A stretch of DNA of 23,091 nt from Chara braunii (taxonomy: Eukaryota; Streptophyta; Charophyceae; Charales; Characeae), in NCBI GenBank assembly GCA_003427395.1, contig BFEA01000076.1, positions 1,606,379 through 1,629,469 on the forward strand, read 5' to 3'. Position 1 is the stretch's first letter. The number at the start of each line of letters is the position of its first letter. The notes under the pieces were generated by a model, which was not told the origin of the DNA, made no database searches, and saw only the letters and a list, made by a program, of their open reading frames with translations. The position numbers were made by a program, and so were the translations under genes. Below are positions 1 through 7,276 of the stretch, one piece after another.

Positions 1-265
1 AAGCTTGGCATTGCAGTTAGAGTGCGTGCCCATGCGCGCCCAAGCTTGGCATTGCAGTTAGAGTGCGCGCCCATGCGCGCCCAAGCTTGGCATAGAAGTT
101 AGAGTGAGCTCCCATGCGCTCCCAAGCCCGATATCGCTGTTAGAGCGCACGCCCGTATGCGCCCATGCCAGATATAGTTACCTGAGCGCACGCCCTTGCG
201 CTGGATATGTGTGCGCCCAGGCTAGATGCTGTCGTTTGAGTGCGTGCCCTTGTGCGCCCGAGCAT
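1..265 (+). repeat. Degenerate ~41-bp tandem array in LTR U3
   Basis: The motif AAGCTTGGCATTGCAGTTAG is followed by GC-rich text (gtgcgcgcccatgcgcgccc) and recurs every ~41 bp, decaying rightward. The inverted LTR copy carries a longer, cleaner version at about 21430-22055. HindIII sites (AAGCTT) mark the monomer starts. Confidence 0.8.
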
Positions 266-439
266 AGGATTGCTAGCTGAGATGATTTGCCATCACGCTC
301 CCGTTGATTTATTTCTTTGCCGATCAGCAACACCTCATACACATGATATCTTCCCTCGCACTGGGAGCATTCGCAGTTCAGTCCCTGCATAGATGACCCG
401 GCTCAGTCTAGCCCCAGTACATTCAGCATTTGTGACTGG

Positions 440-830
440 TCCCTGTGCATGAGATGTTCTACTGATCAGTTGCTGTTCAGTCGGGCCCTTCAGGCGGGCC
501 TATTTGAGATTGTTGCTGTTCAGGCGGGCCTTTCAGGCGGGCCTGTTTGAGATTGTTGCTGTTCAGCCGGGCCCTTTAGGCAGGCCTACTTGAGATTATT
601 TATGTTCAGCCGGGCCCCTTCAGGCGGGCCCACCTCTCGAGATTGTTGCAGTTTTCAGCCCGGTCCCTTCAGGCGGGCCCTTTCTTCTGAGATAGCTGAT
701 GTTCAGCCGAGCCCATTCACGCGGGCTTTATATTGAGTTGCTGTTCAGCCGGACCCATTCAGGCGGGCCCTATATCGAGTTGCAGTTCAGTCAGGCCATT
801 CAGACAGGCCCCCACATTGAGTTGCTGATT
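440..830 (+). repeat. Second LTR tandem array with GGGCCC/CAGGCGGGCC units
   Basis: Units of roughly 40-65 bp contain CAGCCGGGCCC, then TTCAGGCGGGCC, then a linker such as gagattgttgctgtt. Each unit carries two G/C-rich self-complementary boxes. The inverted LTR copy has the same array at about 20855-21085. Confidence 0.8.
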
Positions 831-1392
831 GTTATCTGGCCAAGTCTTGGAGGGAGTATTTGCATTAGTGAGAGTGCAACTTCTGTCCAAGCTGGCCCGT
901 CACCGTGAGACTGCCCCTAAGTGGGGTAGATTGATTGAGAGGTTCTGCTATAGACATGTGGGACATCAGAGTTTCACTATCAGGGCTAATGGGTCCTCGA
1001 CCTCGCGACACACGCTCGTCATCACCTACTCGGTGAAGGGGGCAGAGACGGGAGTGAAGGGTGCCACGTACGACAGGATTCCTGATTACATATTTCGCAG
1101 GGAGAGCTATTGGAGGGACAACTGGCTACATGTGGTGTTCCCTCGCGTACCTTCAGCACCTGAGGGCGTGCTCTTCGATTTTGATGGGTGTAACCCCATG
1201 CCCCTTAGTGAGTCTCGCAGTAAGGACAAGAGGCGGAAGGACGACCGGATTATGCGAGAGAGAGCCAGATCCGGGGTCCCAATCACTACATGCGTCCAGA
1301 GACCAGAGACGGATGAGTCGGACTTGGAGCCCTGCTCTGTGAGTGACATTGATCTTGGCGATTATTTCGACTGGGACACTCACAGGGGTTGA
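829..1392 (+). CDS. LTR-borne ORF-A, unknown protein (left copy)
   Basis: An open frame of about 187 codons inside U3, bounded by an in-frame TGA at 826 and the stop TGA at 1390-1392. I recognise no family. The protein is basic in the middle, with the segment HNWLHVVFPRVP-like around residue 100 and FDFDGCNP around 117, and has an acidic C-terminus (DLGDYFDWDTH). The inverted LTR copy encodes the same protein with no frame disruption; I count about 33 differences in 181 aligned residues. There is no ATG near the start in either copy (both begin after a TGA at the homologous position), so it may be an internal exon or use a non-AUG start. It could be a captured host gene. Confidence 0.55.
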   Translation: MLSGQVLEGVFALVRVQLLSKLARHRETAPKWGRLIERFCYRHVGHQSFTIRANGSSTSRHTLVITYSVKGAETGVKGATYDRIPDYIFRRESYWRDNWLHVVFPRVPSAPEGVLFDFDGCNPMPLSESRSKDKRRKDDRIMRERARSGVPITTCVQRPETDESDLEPCSVSDIDLGDYFDWDTHRG

Positions 1393-1509
1393 GTTTGTGG
1401 ACAGCGACAGGAGCGCTGGAGACCAACGAGCGAAAACGTCGGAAGGCGACATTGAGGAGGATCGCACATCTTCTTGCGCGGTATCTTCTTGAGGGTGATT
1501 GACTCCTAC

Positions 1510-1947
1510 ATGTCAGACGACCCTAGGTCTGAGACAGTTATTGGTCCCCCAAGAGGGGAGGGTCCGGTCCCATACCTCGGAGATGGCTATAGTCATTTGG
1601 TCGGGACAGACTTTGCTATGTAGGCTTATCGAAAGCCTCTTTACGAAGATCGTTTCCTCGAGGTATCCTACATCTACTCTGGTGGGAGAGGGCGAATTGA
1701 GATATTGATTGGAGCTAGAGGCGATATCATTCTTGCAGAGGAGCTTTATCTCAAGAGCGTCGCAGACGAGGAGATGGCTAGATGCATGGCCTATATCTGC
1801 AAGATTGATCCAGTCGCGCCTCTCGATATCAGCTATGTGGTTCCAGAGTCTATAGCCACGCGAGTTCTCAATGACGAGGCGCCAGATATGGAGTCCCAGA
1901 CGACAACACTTACTCACGAGGGGGTACCGCTCATTATCATTGATTGA
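1510..1947 (+). pseudogene. LTR-borne ORF-B, unknown protein, broken by one stop (left copy)
   Basis: The ATG at 1510 is shared with the inverted copy. An in-frame TAG at 1621-1623 stands where the right copy has CAG, so this copy is interrupted after 37 codons. The downstream part remains open to the shared TGA at 1945-1947. About 12 of 108 residues after the stop differ between copies. The product would be about 145 residues and mildly acidic, with an EELYLKSVADEEMARCMA-like helix. No family is recognised. It lies 117 bp after ORF-A. An acidic stretch in another frame bridges the gap, so A and B may once have been one protein or two exons. Confidence 0.5.
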
Positions 1948-2352
1948 GGTTCTCTCTTTCGGTCACTATGATGTATTACGGCATGATTATTTATTAGTGA
2001 CTGCAGCCCTCCGATGGCTGCTCCCTGCATGCACTGTGTACTACTCTTCAGTCTCGTTTCTCTGGTCATGCTCTTGCAGAGTCTGGTTTCTGGTCTTCTC
2101 ATTTTGTCAGTATCAATTAGTCTATGATGCATGTTTGTTATTTTCCTCCTTATTTTATACAGGTTACACTCAAGGTAGCTTGAAGGACTCCTGAATGATA
2201 GGGATTCCAGTGACCTTGGGTCTATCCTTTATACGGGGTCAGGTGCAGGCGATAAACCTGAACGCCTCACTCTAAGTCGTGTCGCCGCTGGCAGGAGGGA
2301 TAACCCTGACTACTCGGCTGTATGACTAAGTGTGACTGCCTCTGAATACACC

Positions 2353-2370
2353 TCTATTTTCTATACCTAT
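2353..2370 (+). promoter_or_regulatory. Candidate LTR core promoter (TATA-like)
   Basis: The A/T-rich stretch TCTATTTTCTATACCTAT sits about 100 bp before the LTR end. The inverted copy keeps it as TATATTTTTATACCTAT on the minus strand (about 19273-19290). Position and conservation suit a U3 TATA element with a short R/U5. Transcription from here has not been shown. Confidence 0.35.
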
Positions 2371-2471
2371 CAAAATCCTGCGTGACAGTCTGCCAGTCCT
2401 CCAACCCACTTAGCTCGGTCCGGGGAAGGACATCTAACCGGACCCTTGGAGCAGTGGGGGCGCAACAAAAA

Positions 2472-2489
2472 TGGCGTCGTTGCCGGGGA
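2472..2489 (+). other. Primer-binding site for tRNA-Asp
   Basis: TGGCGTCGTTGCCGGGGA matches the complement of the plant tRNA-Asp 3' end at 17 of 18 positions. The one difference (T at 2477) still allows a G-U pair. It starts 4 nt after the LTR end. The same primer is used by plant Athila/Tat-type Ty3 elements. Confidence 0.85.
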
Positions 2490-2725
2490 CTCAAAAACTT
2501 CGAGTTCATGGGAGCGGACCTTGGTCACAATACTCTGTGACAAGGCAGCAGTCTAGCATATATCGTACAAGATCTGGCTCAGGTCAGAAAGACTTTCGGC
2601 TAGAGGAGACCCGAGAGGAGGGGCTTCTTGCAGAAGTCTATCTGAAGTGATTCAGACCTGCAAGCAAGGGTTTGAAATTTGTTTTATTGACCCTTCGCTT
2701 GAGAAGTCTATAAGTCAGAAACCAG
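2490..2725 (+). other. Untranslated leader between primer site and first ORF
   Basis: No credible reading frame. A small perfect hairpin (CTTCT-TGC-AGAAG) lies at 2624-2636. Otherwise I see nothing recognisable. Confidence 0.5.
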
Positions 2726-3109
2726 ATGATGATTGAAGAAGCCCTAACTCGTGTCACCTGCGGTGGTGCTTTCCCTTATATGTTTGTCAAATGCATTACT
2801 TGTGTGAAAAGTACAACGACTGTGCATGTGTTTGTCTCTAGATTCCTTGACACTGATGATTATGATGTTCGACCCTACATCCTAGAAGGGACTGATCGGG
2901 ATCCGAGTTTCTTTACCAACTGGGTTGTCATAGTGGAATGTGTCAAAGCCGAGAGGGATCAGTTGACACAGCAAGGGATAGAAGCGAGTTGGAGCTTACT
3001 GCCTAGGATTTATGAGAGGATTCCTACCCCGCCAGTACCTAAAGTATTCTGTGATGGTAGGAACTGGCAGCCAATCATCAATGCAGCACTGAGAAGGCAA
3101 ACCTGGTAA
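2726..3109 (+). CDS. Module ORF 1 (unknown ~127-aa protein, repeated family)
   Basis: Intact ATG-to-TAA frame of 127 codons. It shares an ordered set of motifs with the ORFs at 3117 and 3907: GGAFPY near residue 12, the block RFLDTDDYDVRPY near 39-51, WSLLPR.YER near 91-100, and PPVP..FCDGRNW.PI.NA near 104-122. I recognise no domain. The family repeats tandemly between the primer site and gag, where Ty3 elements normally have no gene. The stop at 3107-3109 is 7 nt before the next ATG. This is the best-preserved member. Confidence 0.6.
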   Translation: MMIEEALTRVTCGGAFPYMFVKCITCVKSTTTVHVFVSRFLDTDDYDVRPYILEGTDRDPSFFTNWVVIVECVKAERDQLTQQGIEASWSLLPRIYERIPTPPVPKVFCDGRNWQPIINAALRRQTW

Positions 3110-3116
3110 GTAGTCA

Positions 3117-3511
3117 ATGTCAGCAGTAACGAAAGCGATAGAGGCACTGATTAGGATCACGGCTGGGGGTGCCTTCCCGTATGTCATTGAGAGGTGTGTG
3201 ACTTGTGAACACGACTCAGTGATCTTGTACGTCCTTGTAGCTCGGTTTCTTGATACGGATGACTATGATGTGAGGCCATACGTATCTGCTGAGACAAGGA
3301 GAGGGATCGATTATGAGGCGTGTTGGATAGCTATTGCTGAGTATGTCCTCGATGAAAGGCTGTTGCTGAGACAACGAGGAAAGAAGGTGACTTGGAGTGT
3401 CCTGCCTAGAGAGTTTGAGAGATTCCCAAGTCCACCTGTGCCCGCTAGCTTTGCGACGAGAAGGACTGGGGACCAATCCTCAACGCGGTACTTAGGGACC
3501 GAGTGTGGTGA
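3117..3511 (+). pseudogene. Module ORF 2 (second copy, one frameshift)
   Basis: Starts with ATG at 3117 and follows ORF 1 motif for motif: GGAFPY, RFLDTDDYDVRPY (identical), VTWSVLPR.FERFPSPPVP. Near 3450-3453 one base appears to be missing. Before it the protein is in one frame; after it the conserved ending (CDEKDWGPILNAVLRD) continues in the next frame to TGA at 3509-3511. Without the shift the length would match ORF 1. The stop is 3 nt before the next ATG. Confidence 0.6.
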
Positions 3512-3514
3512 GCC

Positions 3515-3850
3515 ATGCCAAGAGATGTCTACATTCTTGATGACGGAGAGAGCTTCTGCTTCGAGGTCTATTTAGATGAGCAACGAGCGACTGTCATCGG
3601 GGTCGTGAGAGGATGCGACACTAGACTGGGTAGGCATGACGAGATTGGCATGGTAGAACACTACATTGAGCTTATGTGGGCGGCTTCTTTTAGAGCAATT
3701 ACGGATCAGACTAAGATTAGGCATTTGCTGGATTGCAAGAGTTCGGATGGCAGGAGAGTGATGCTACATGCGAGAGATGAGACCATCCTATCTAGACAAC
3801 GTCCTGCGGACAGTCTGGCTAGAGGCGCTAGAAGCGGCCCAAGGCAATGA
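3515..3850 (+). CDS. Module-region ORF 3 (divergent or unrelated small ORF)
   Basis: ATG at 3515, 111 codons as read. No family is recognised. It lacks the RFLDTDDYDV block but has a comparable layout (short strand-like start, VVRG segment, helical middle). A different frame near 3792 reads LDNVLRTVWLEALEAAQG, which resembles the PI.NA.LR..W ending of ORFs 1 and 2, so a frameshift near 3780-3790 is likely and the true end may be about 3860. It could be a strongly diverged fourth module; I am not sure. Confidence 0.4.
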   Translation: MPRDVYILDDGESFCFEVYLDEQRATVIGVVRGCDTRLGRHDEIGMVEHYIELMWAASFRAITDQTKIRHLLDCKSSDGRRVMLHARDETILSRQRPADSLARGARSGPRQ

Positions 3851-3906
3851 TACTGGAATGTGAGAACTCTATGTCAAATGAGACTGTGACCATTAGTAGA
3901 GGATAG

Positions 3907-4404
3907 TTAGATAAAGTGACTGAGACTGACAGTCCGTTCGAGATATTGAGACACGACATCTGTAAGGAAGGGCGTTTAGTATTCTATGTTCCAGTGGTCA
4001 GATTTCTCAAGACCAATGAGCTTGACGTGAGGGTTTATGCTCGGGAAGGAATAAAGGAAGAAGAAGGCTATTTAGAGTGTCTGAGGAGAGTGTATATTCA
4101 TCTCTCAAGGATAAGGAAGCTACTTCGAAGCTTGCATGAGAAAGTGACTTGGGGAAAACGAGTCAGGCAATTTGAAAGACTCCCTAGTTTTCTGACTACG
4201 GATAGCTTCGCTGGCAGGAGAGACTGGGCGCCTCTTCTAGAAGCTATTGTCGTGGTTGGTAAGGCAAGAGTAATTAGTGACTTAATACCGATTGTGTTTG
4301 ATAGGTTTCCCGAGCCCCGTCTGCCAGAAAGCTTTACTGACGGTAGAAACGGGGGACCAATTTTAAACGCAATCCAAAGAGAGAAAAGGCTTAGGAAGAA
4401 TTAG
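3907..4404 (+). CDS. Module ORF 4 (third clear copy, longer, no ATG)
   Basis: Open from 3907 to TAG at 4402-4404 with no in-frame ATG at its start (GTG at 3916). It keeps VVRFLKTNELDVRVYAREG (compare RFLDTDDYDVRPY), KVTWGKR.RQFERLP and FAGRRDWAPLLEAI. The ending then appears a second time as FTDGRNGGPILNAI, as though the C-terminal part had been duplicated. About 162 residues. It ends 25 nt before the gag ATG. The function is unknown, and this copy has probably lost its start. Confidence 0.5.
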   Translation, partial: LDKVTETDSPFEILRHDICKEGRLVFYVPVVRFLKTNELDVRVYAREGIKEEEGYLECLRRVYIHLSRIRKLLRSLHEKVTWGKRVRQFERLPSFLTTDSFAGRRDWAPLLEAIVVVGKARVISDLIPIVFDRFPEPRLPESFTDGRNGGPILNAIQREKRLRKN

Positions 4405-5425
4405 GAGCTTGACTAGTAAGCCAGGCAAGATGGTCAGGGGACCGGACGCACGGCAGAACCATGCTAGTTCCTCCGCAGGGGACGGAGAAGTGACCACTAC
4501 CGTTGTTTTACAAGAAATGTTGAACAGGATAGAGGTCATGAAGATCGGAATGGACACTATGAATGTCCGGTTAGATCTTCCGAGAGCCAAGGTACCTCCG
4601 GAGAACATACCCTGCTTTGATGGAACCAAGGTTAGGGAGTTCCTGAAAGATTATGATGTCTTTGGTATGAGCCACGGTTGGTCTGACAAACAAAAGTTGA
4701 AAGCTTTGCTAGCCTATGTTGAGCCTAAGATGAGGGTGTCAGTGACAAAAGCGACACAAGGGTTGACAACATGGGTCGAGGTTAGGCAAAAGATGCTGGA
4801 AGAATACGCGAAGTATGACGTCCCAACGACCATGCAAAATTTGTTGGAAGTGCGACGTTCTAAGTATGCAACCCTCGATCAATTTCTAGAAGATTTTGAG
4901 CGGGTTGCGCGGAGAGTACCCTTCTTAGATGAGGCCCAGAAGTGTCATGTCCTGCTAACTAATTTTGCAGAGGATGAAAGAAAGAGTGTGGTAAGTCGAG
5001 CTGCCCATTACCCTCTGAAATAGGATGAAGTAGTTGAGATGGTCCGAGAGCTACCTTCGGTGTCAAACCGGAAATCGTCTCTTGAATAGATGAAAGCAAT
5101 AACTAAAGCGAGAGAAGGAAATATTGAAGCAGTTACAAGAGGAAACTTGAAGGCGGAGGAGATCCTTGGTCTCCTCGTTAAGCTTGGTAGCTTCGAAAAG
5201 TTAACCCTTCCTGCCCCAGCAACTCAAGCACTTGTTAGAGCCGAAGAAGGTAAGAAAGAAAGAAAGAAGGAGAAGCAAAAGGAAGAGAGTGAAAATGGGA
5301 ACGAGAGTAGTGATGAGGAAGACGCTAGGCGAAGGAGAAAAGAGAGACAAAAGAAGAAGCGCGATCGGGATTGGAAAAAAGATAATAAGAGTCGAGATTG
5401 GCAAAAGAGAGATGGCCCCTTCCGA

Positions 5426-5467
5426 TGTTATTATTGTGACGAGGAAGGCCATACTCTAGCCCGGTGT
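5426..5467 (+). other. CCHC zinc knuckle of nucleocapsid
   Basis: CYYCDEEGHTLARC fits C-x2-C-x4-H-x4-C exactly. It follows a lysine/arginine-rich stretch, as in retroelement nucleocapsids that bind genomic RNA. Confidence 0.95.
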
Positions 5468-6127
5468 CCGACACCAGAAAAGGAACTCGAAGAAGGGATT
5501 GTCAAGAAAAACGCCAATGGGCACATCTGTGATGCCAATTGGAACAGGGTTGACTTCCGAATCAAAGGTGAGATGCGAGCCGTAATCCTAGAAAAGGCTA
5601 AGGCCAACAAGGATAAAAAGAAGAAGGCTAGGGTTAATGTTATCACCTTTGATGGTATGCTACCTTCGGAGATAGTGGCTCGATACGACAATCCTGAAAG
5701 TCAAAATCTAAATGTATCCTATATCAGCCAAAAGCAGGTCGAAGAGAAAAAGCGGGAGAAGGCTCAGCTGATCGATGGGACCAAGGACTTAGTGAAGGAA
5801 GGAAAAGGAAAGGAAGCTGTCGGAAAAAAGAAAGAGGTGGTCTTGAGATCCGAGGCCGAAGAAGGGATCTCGATAGATGAACTAGTAAAGAAATTACTCG
5901 AGGAGACCGAGATCACCTTATCTTGGAAAGAGGCAGTAGCCTTGGTACCCAAGTTTAGGGAAGAGCTTAAGACGATGGTTGAGAGGCGGAAGGTAGAGAT
6001 CAATAGCCTAAGACTCTTCCCTCAGCACGTGGAAAGAGCCCCGCCTGGTACCAAGATGAGGTTTGGCAACATGTCGTGCGGATATTTGAATATCTCCGTA
6101 AACGACGTGAAAGTCAGAGCTCTAGTG

Positions 6128-6142
6128 GACTCTGCGGCCGAG
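6128..6142 (+). other. Aspartic protease active-site motif (DSAAE variant)
   Basis: VDSAAEMVLMS aligns with the D-S/T-G-A catalytic loop of retroelement proteases. The catalytic Asp is kept, but the conserved Gly is Ala, which probably impairs activity. Confidence 0.75.
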
Positions 6143-6657
6143 ATGGTGCTTATGTCCTCGACTGGGTTCCTGTCTTTGGAAGGTTTCATTGATGATTTGC
6201 CAATTCGGATTAGAACTTTACGGGCCGAGATCCTCTGTTTTGTGGTTCCCAACTTGGATCATGACTGCATTCTCGGAGCCCCTTTCCAACATCGAATGGA
6301 GGCTTGTGCGTTCTTTGGCCATGATGGGGCGGCCTGGCTTTCTCTTCAGGATCCTAACAATGGTCAAAAACAGGCTTTTGAGATAAGTGATAGGCATCAT
6401 CCTCGTCATCAGCGACATGTTAACTCTCTTAAGCATGGAGAATCTGACAAACTGATTGAGGAAGTACGGGCAAAACTGAAAGAAAGTGGAATAATAGACA
6501 AGAAGACAACGATTAGAGTAAATGATATTGGGAAGATGCTCAAGCTTCTGGATAAAGAAAAGGAGTTGGGCGATAAGAGAGAGATGGAAGGATTCAAGGA
6601 TGATGTGAGGGCAGCCAAAACTGGCACGATGCAGCTCACCTTCTCTGCATCTGGTCT

Positions 6658-6728
6658 TTTTTTAAGAAAATAGCCACCGGATCTAAGAGGAAGTATAAGC
6701 GCAAGGGCGTTAAGAAGAATTCGGTGGC
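6658..6728 (+). promoter_or_regulatory. Candidate -1 ribosomal frameshift signal between protease and RT
   Basis: In the gag-pro frame the codons CTT TTT TTA contain the heptamer T-TTT-TTA (6658-6664) in the right phase for X-XXY-YYZ slippage. After an 8-nt spacer, 6673-6682 pairs with 6719-6728 (GCCACCG with CGGTGGC, plus G-U, A-T, T-A: 10 bp). An inner 5-bp hairpin lies in the loop (AGCGC...GCGTT). The zero-frame stop TAG is at 6671-6673. The -1 frame is open from 6664 through the start of RT, which has no nearby ATG. Confidence 0.6.
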
Positions 6729-7275
6729 AGTTTTGATAGAGAAAGATTACAATGAGGCATTAGAGAAGGAGAGAAAGATAATTAAAAAAATAAGAGAGGC
6801 TGCATTAAAAGGATGGAGAATTACCCCACAGAGGTTCAAGATAATGAAGGTAGGAGTTGATGACTTCCTTCTGCCGGCAGAGAGGGATTTCATATATGAA
6901 TTATGTCAGAAGTACAGTGGTGCCTTTTCCTTTAATGATGAGGAGAGGGGACGACTTGACGTTGACATGATCAAGATGGTCAAGATCTGGACCGTTCCTC
7001 ACACGCCTTGGAATGATAGACCCACAAAATATGCTCAAAAGGAAGAAAAAAAGGTAATGGAGTACATAAACCAGAAGATCGCCTCCAACGTTGCGGAACC
7101 AGCTGATGCAGCCTACGCCAATCACTGGTTTTGCTTTTGGAAGCCATGTGGTGGCCTGCGCTGGATACAGAACTTGCAAAAGTTGAATTCGGTAACGGTT
7201 CGCGATGCGGGTAGCTTACCCAACGCGGATCTATTGGCCGAGTCTTTTGCCGGAAAGAGCATCTACTCCCTAATA
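6664..7275 (+). pseudogene. pol: pol: reverse transcriptase, N-terminal part
   Basis: The -1 frame relative to gag-pro. A basic linker is followed by Ty3-type RT fingers: PWNDRPTKYAQKEE, then VAEPADAAYANHWF, GGLRWIQNLQKLN and RDAGSLPNADLLAESFAGKSIYSL. The frame breaks at about 7270-7277, exactly at the first catalytic Asp motif (normally L-D-x-x-SGYDQ). About 2 bp are missing, and the motif resumes as LYSGYDQ in another frame. The Asp is therefore lost in this copy. Confidence 0.85.
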
Positions 7276-7276
7276 G

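Larger units (their letters stand above)
1..2467 (+). mobile_element. 5' long terminal repeat of a Ty3-type retrotransposon (left part cut by window)
   Basis: The segment ends in ...AACA at 2467, followed after 4 nt by a tRNA primer-binding site, as expected for a 5' LTR. The same sequence recurs inverted at 19174 onward. The two copies stop matching exactly at this CA/TG edge, which fixes the LTR end. The LTR start lies outside the window, so its length is over 2.4 kb. Order inside: a 41-bp-type tandem array, a second GC-rich tandem array, ORF-A, ORF-B, then about 500 bp with an A/T-rich TATA-like stretch about 100 bp from the end. By position, ORF-A and ORF-B lie in U3. Confidence 0.85.
4430..6673 (+). 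pseudogene. gag-pro: gag-protease polyprotein of the Ty3-type element (two internal stops)
   Basis: A single frame from ATG 4430 to TAG 6671-6673, interrupted by TAG at 5021-5023 and 5087-5089. The first part is a retrotransposon gag capsid-type region (FDG..VREFLKDYD, then W.E.R..M.EEY, then the LEDFERV helix). It is followed by a very basic K/E/R-rich linker (about 5240-5400), a CCHC zinc knuckle at 5426-5467, a second charged linker, and an aspartic protease. The protease reads DSAAE at 6128-6142 where DSGA/DTGA is usual, with CILGAPF near 6271. The protease is short between these motifs. Gag and protease share one frame, and pol follows in the -1 frame. The stops make this copy non-functional. 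Confidence 0.85.

Noticed and set aside
5201-6639. Several minus-strand frames opposite gag-protease
   Set aside because: They are shadows of the Lys/Glu-rich gag linker, which gives Leu/Phe/Ser-rich frames on the opposite strand.
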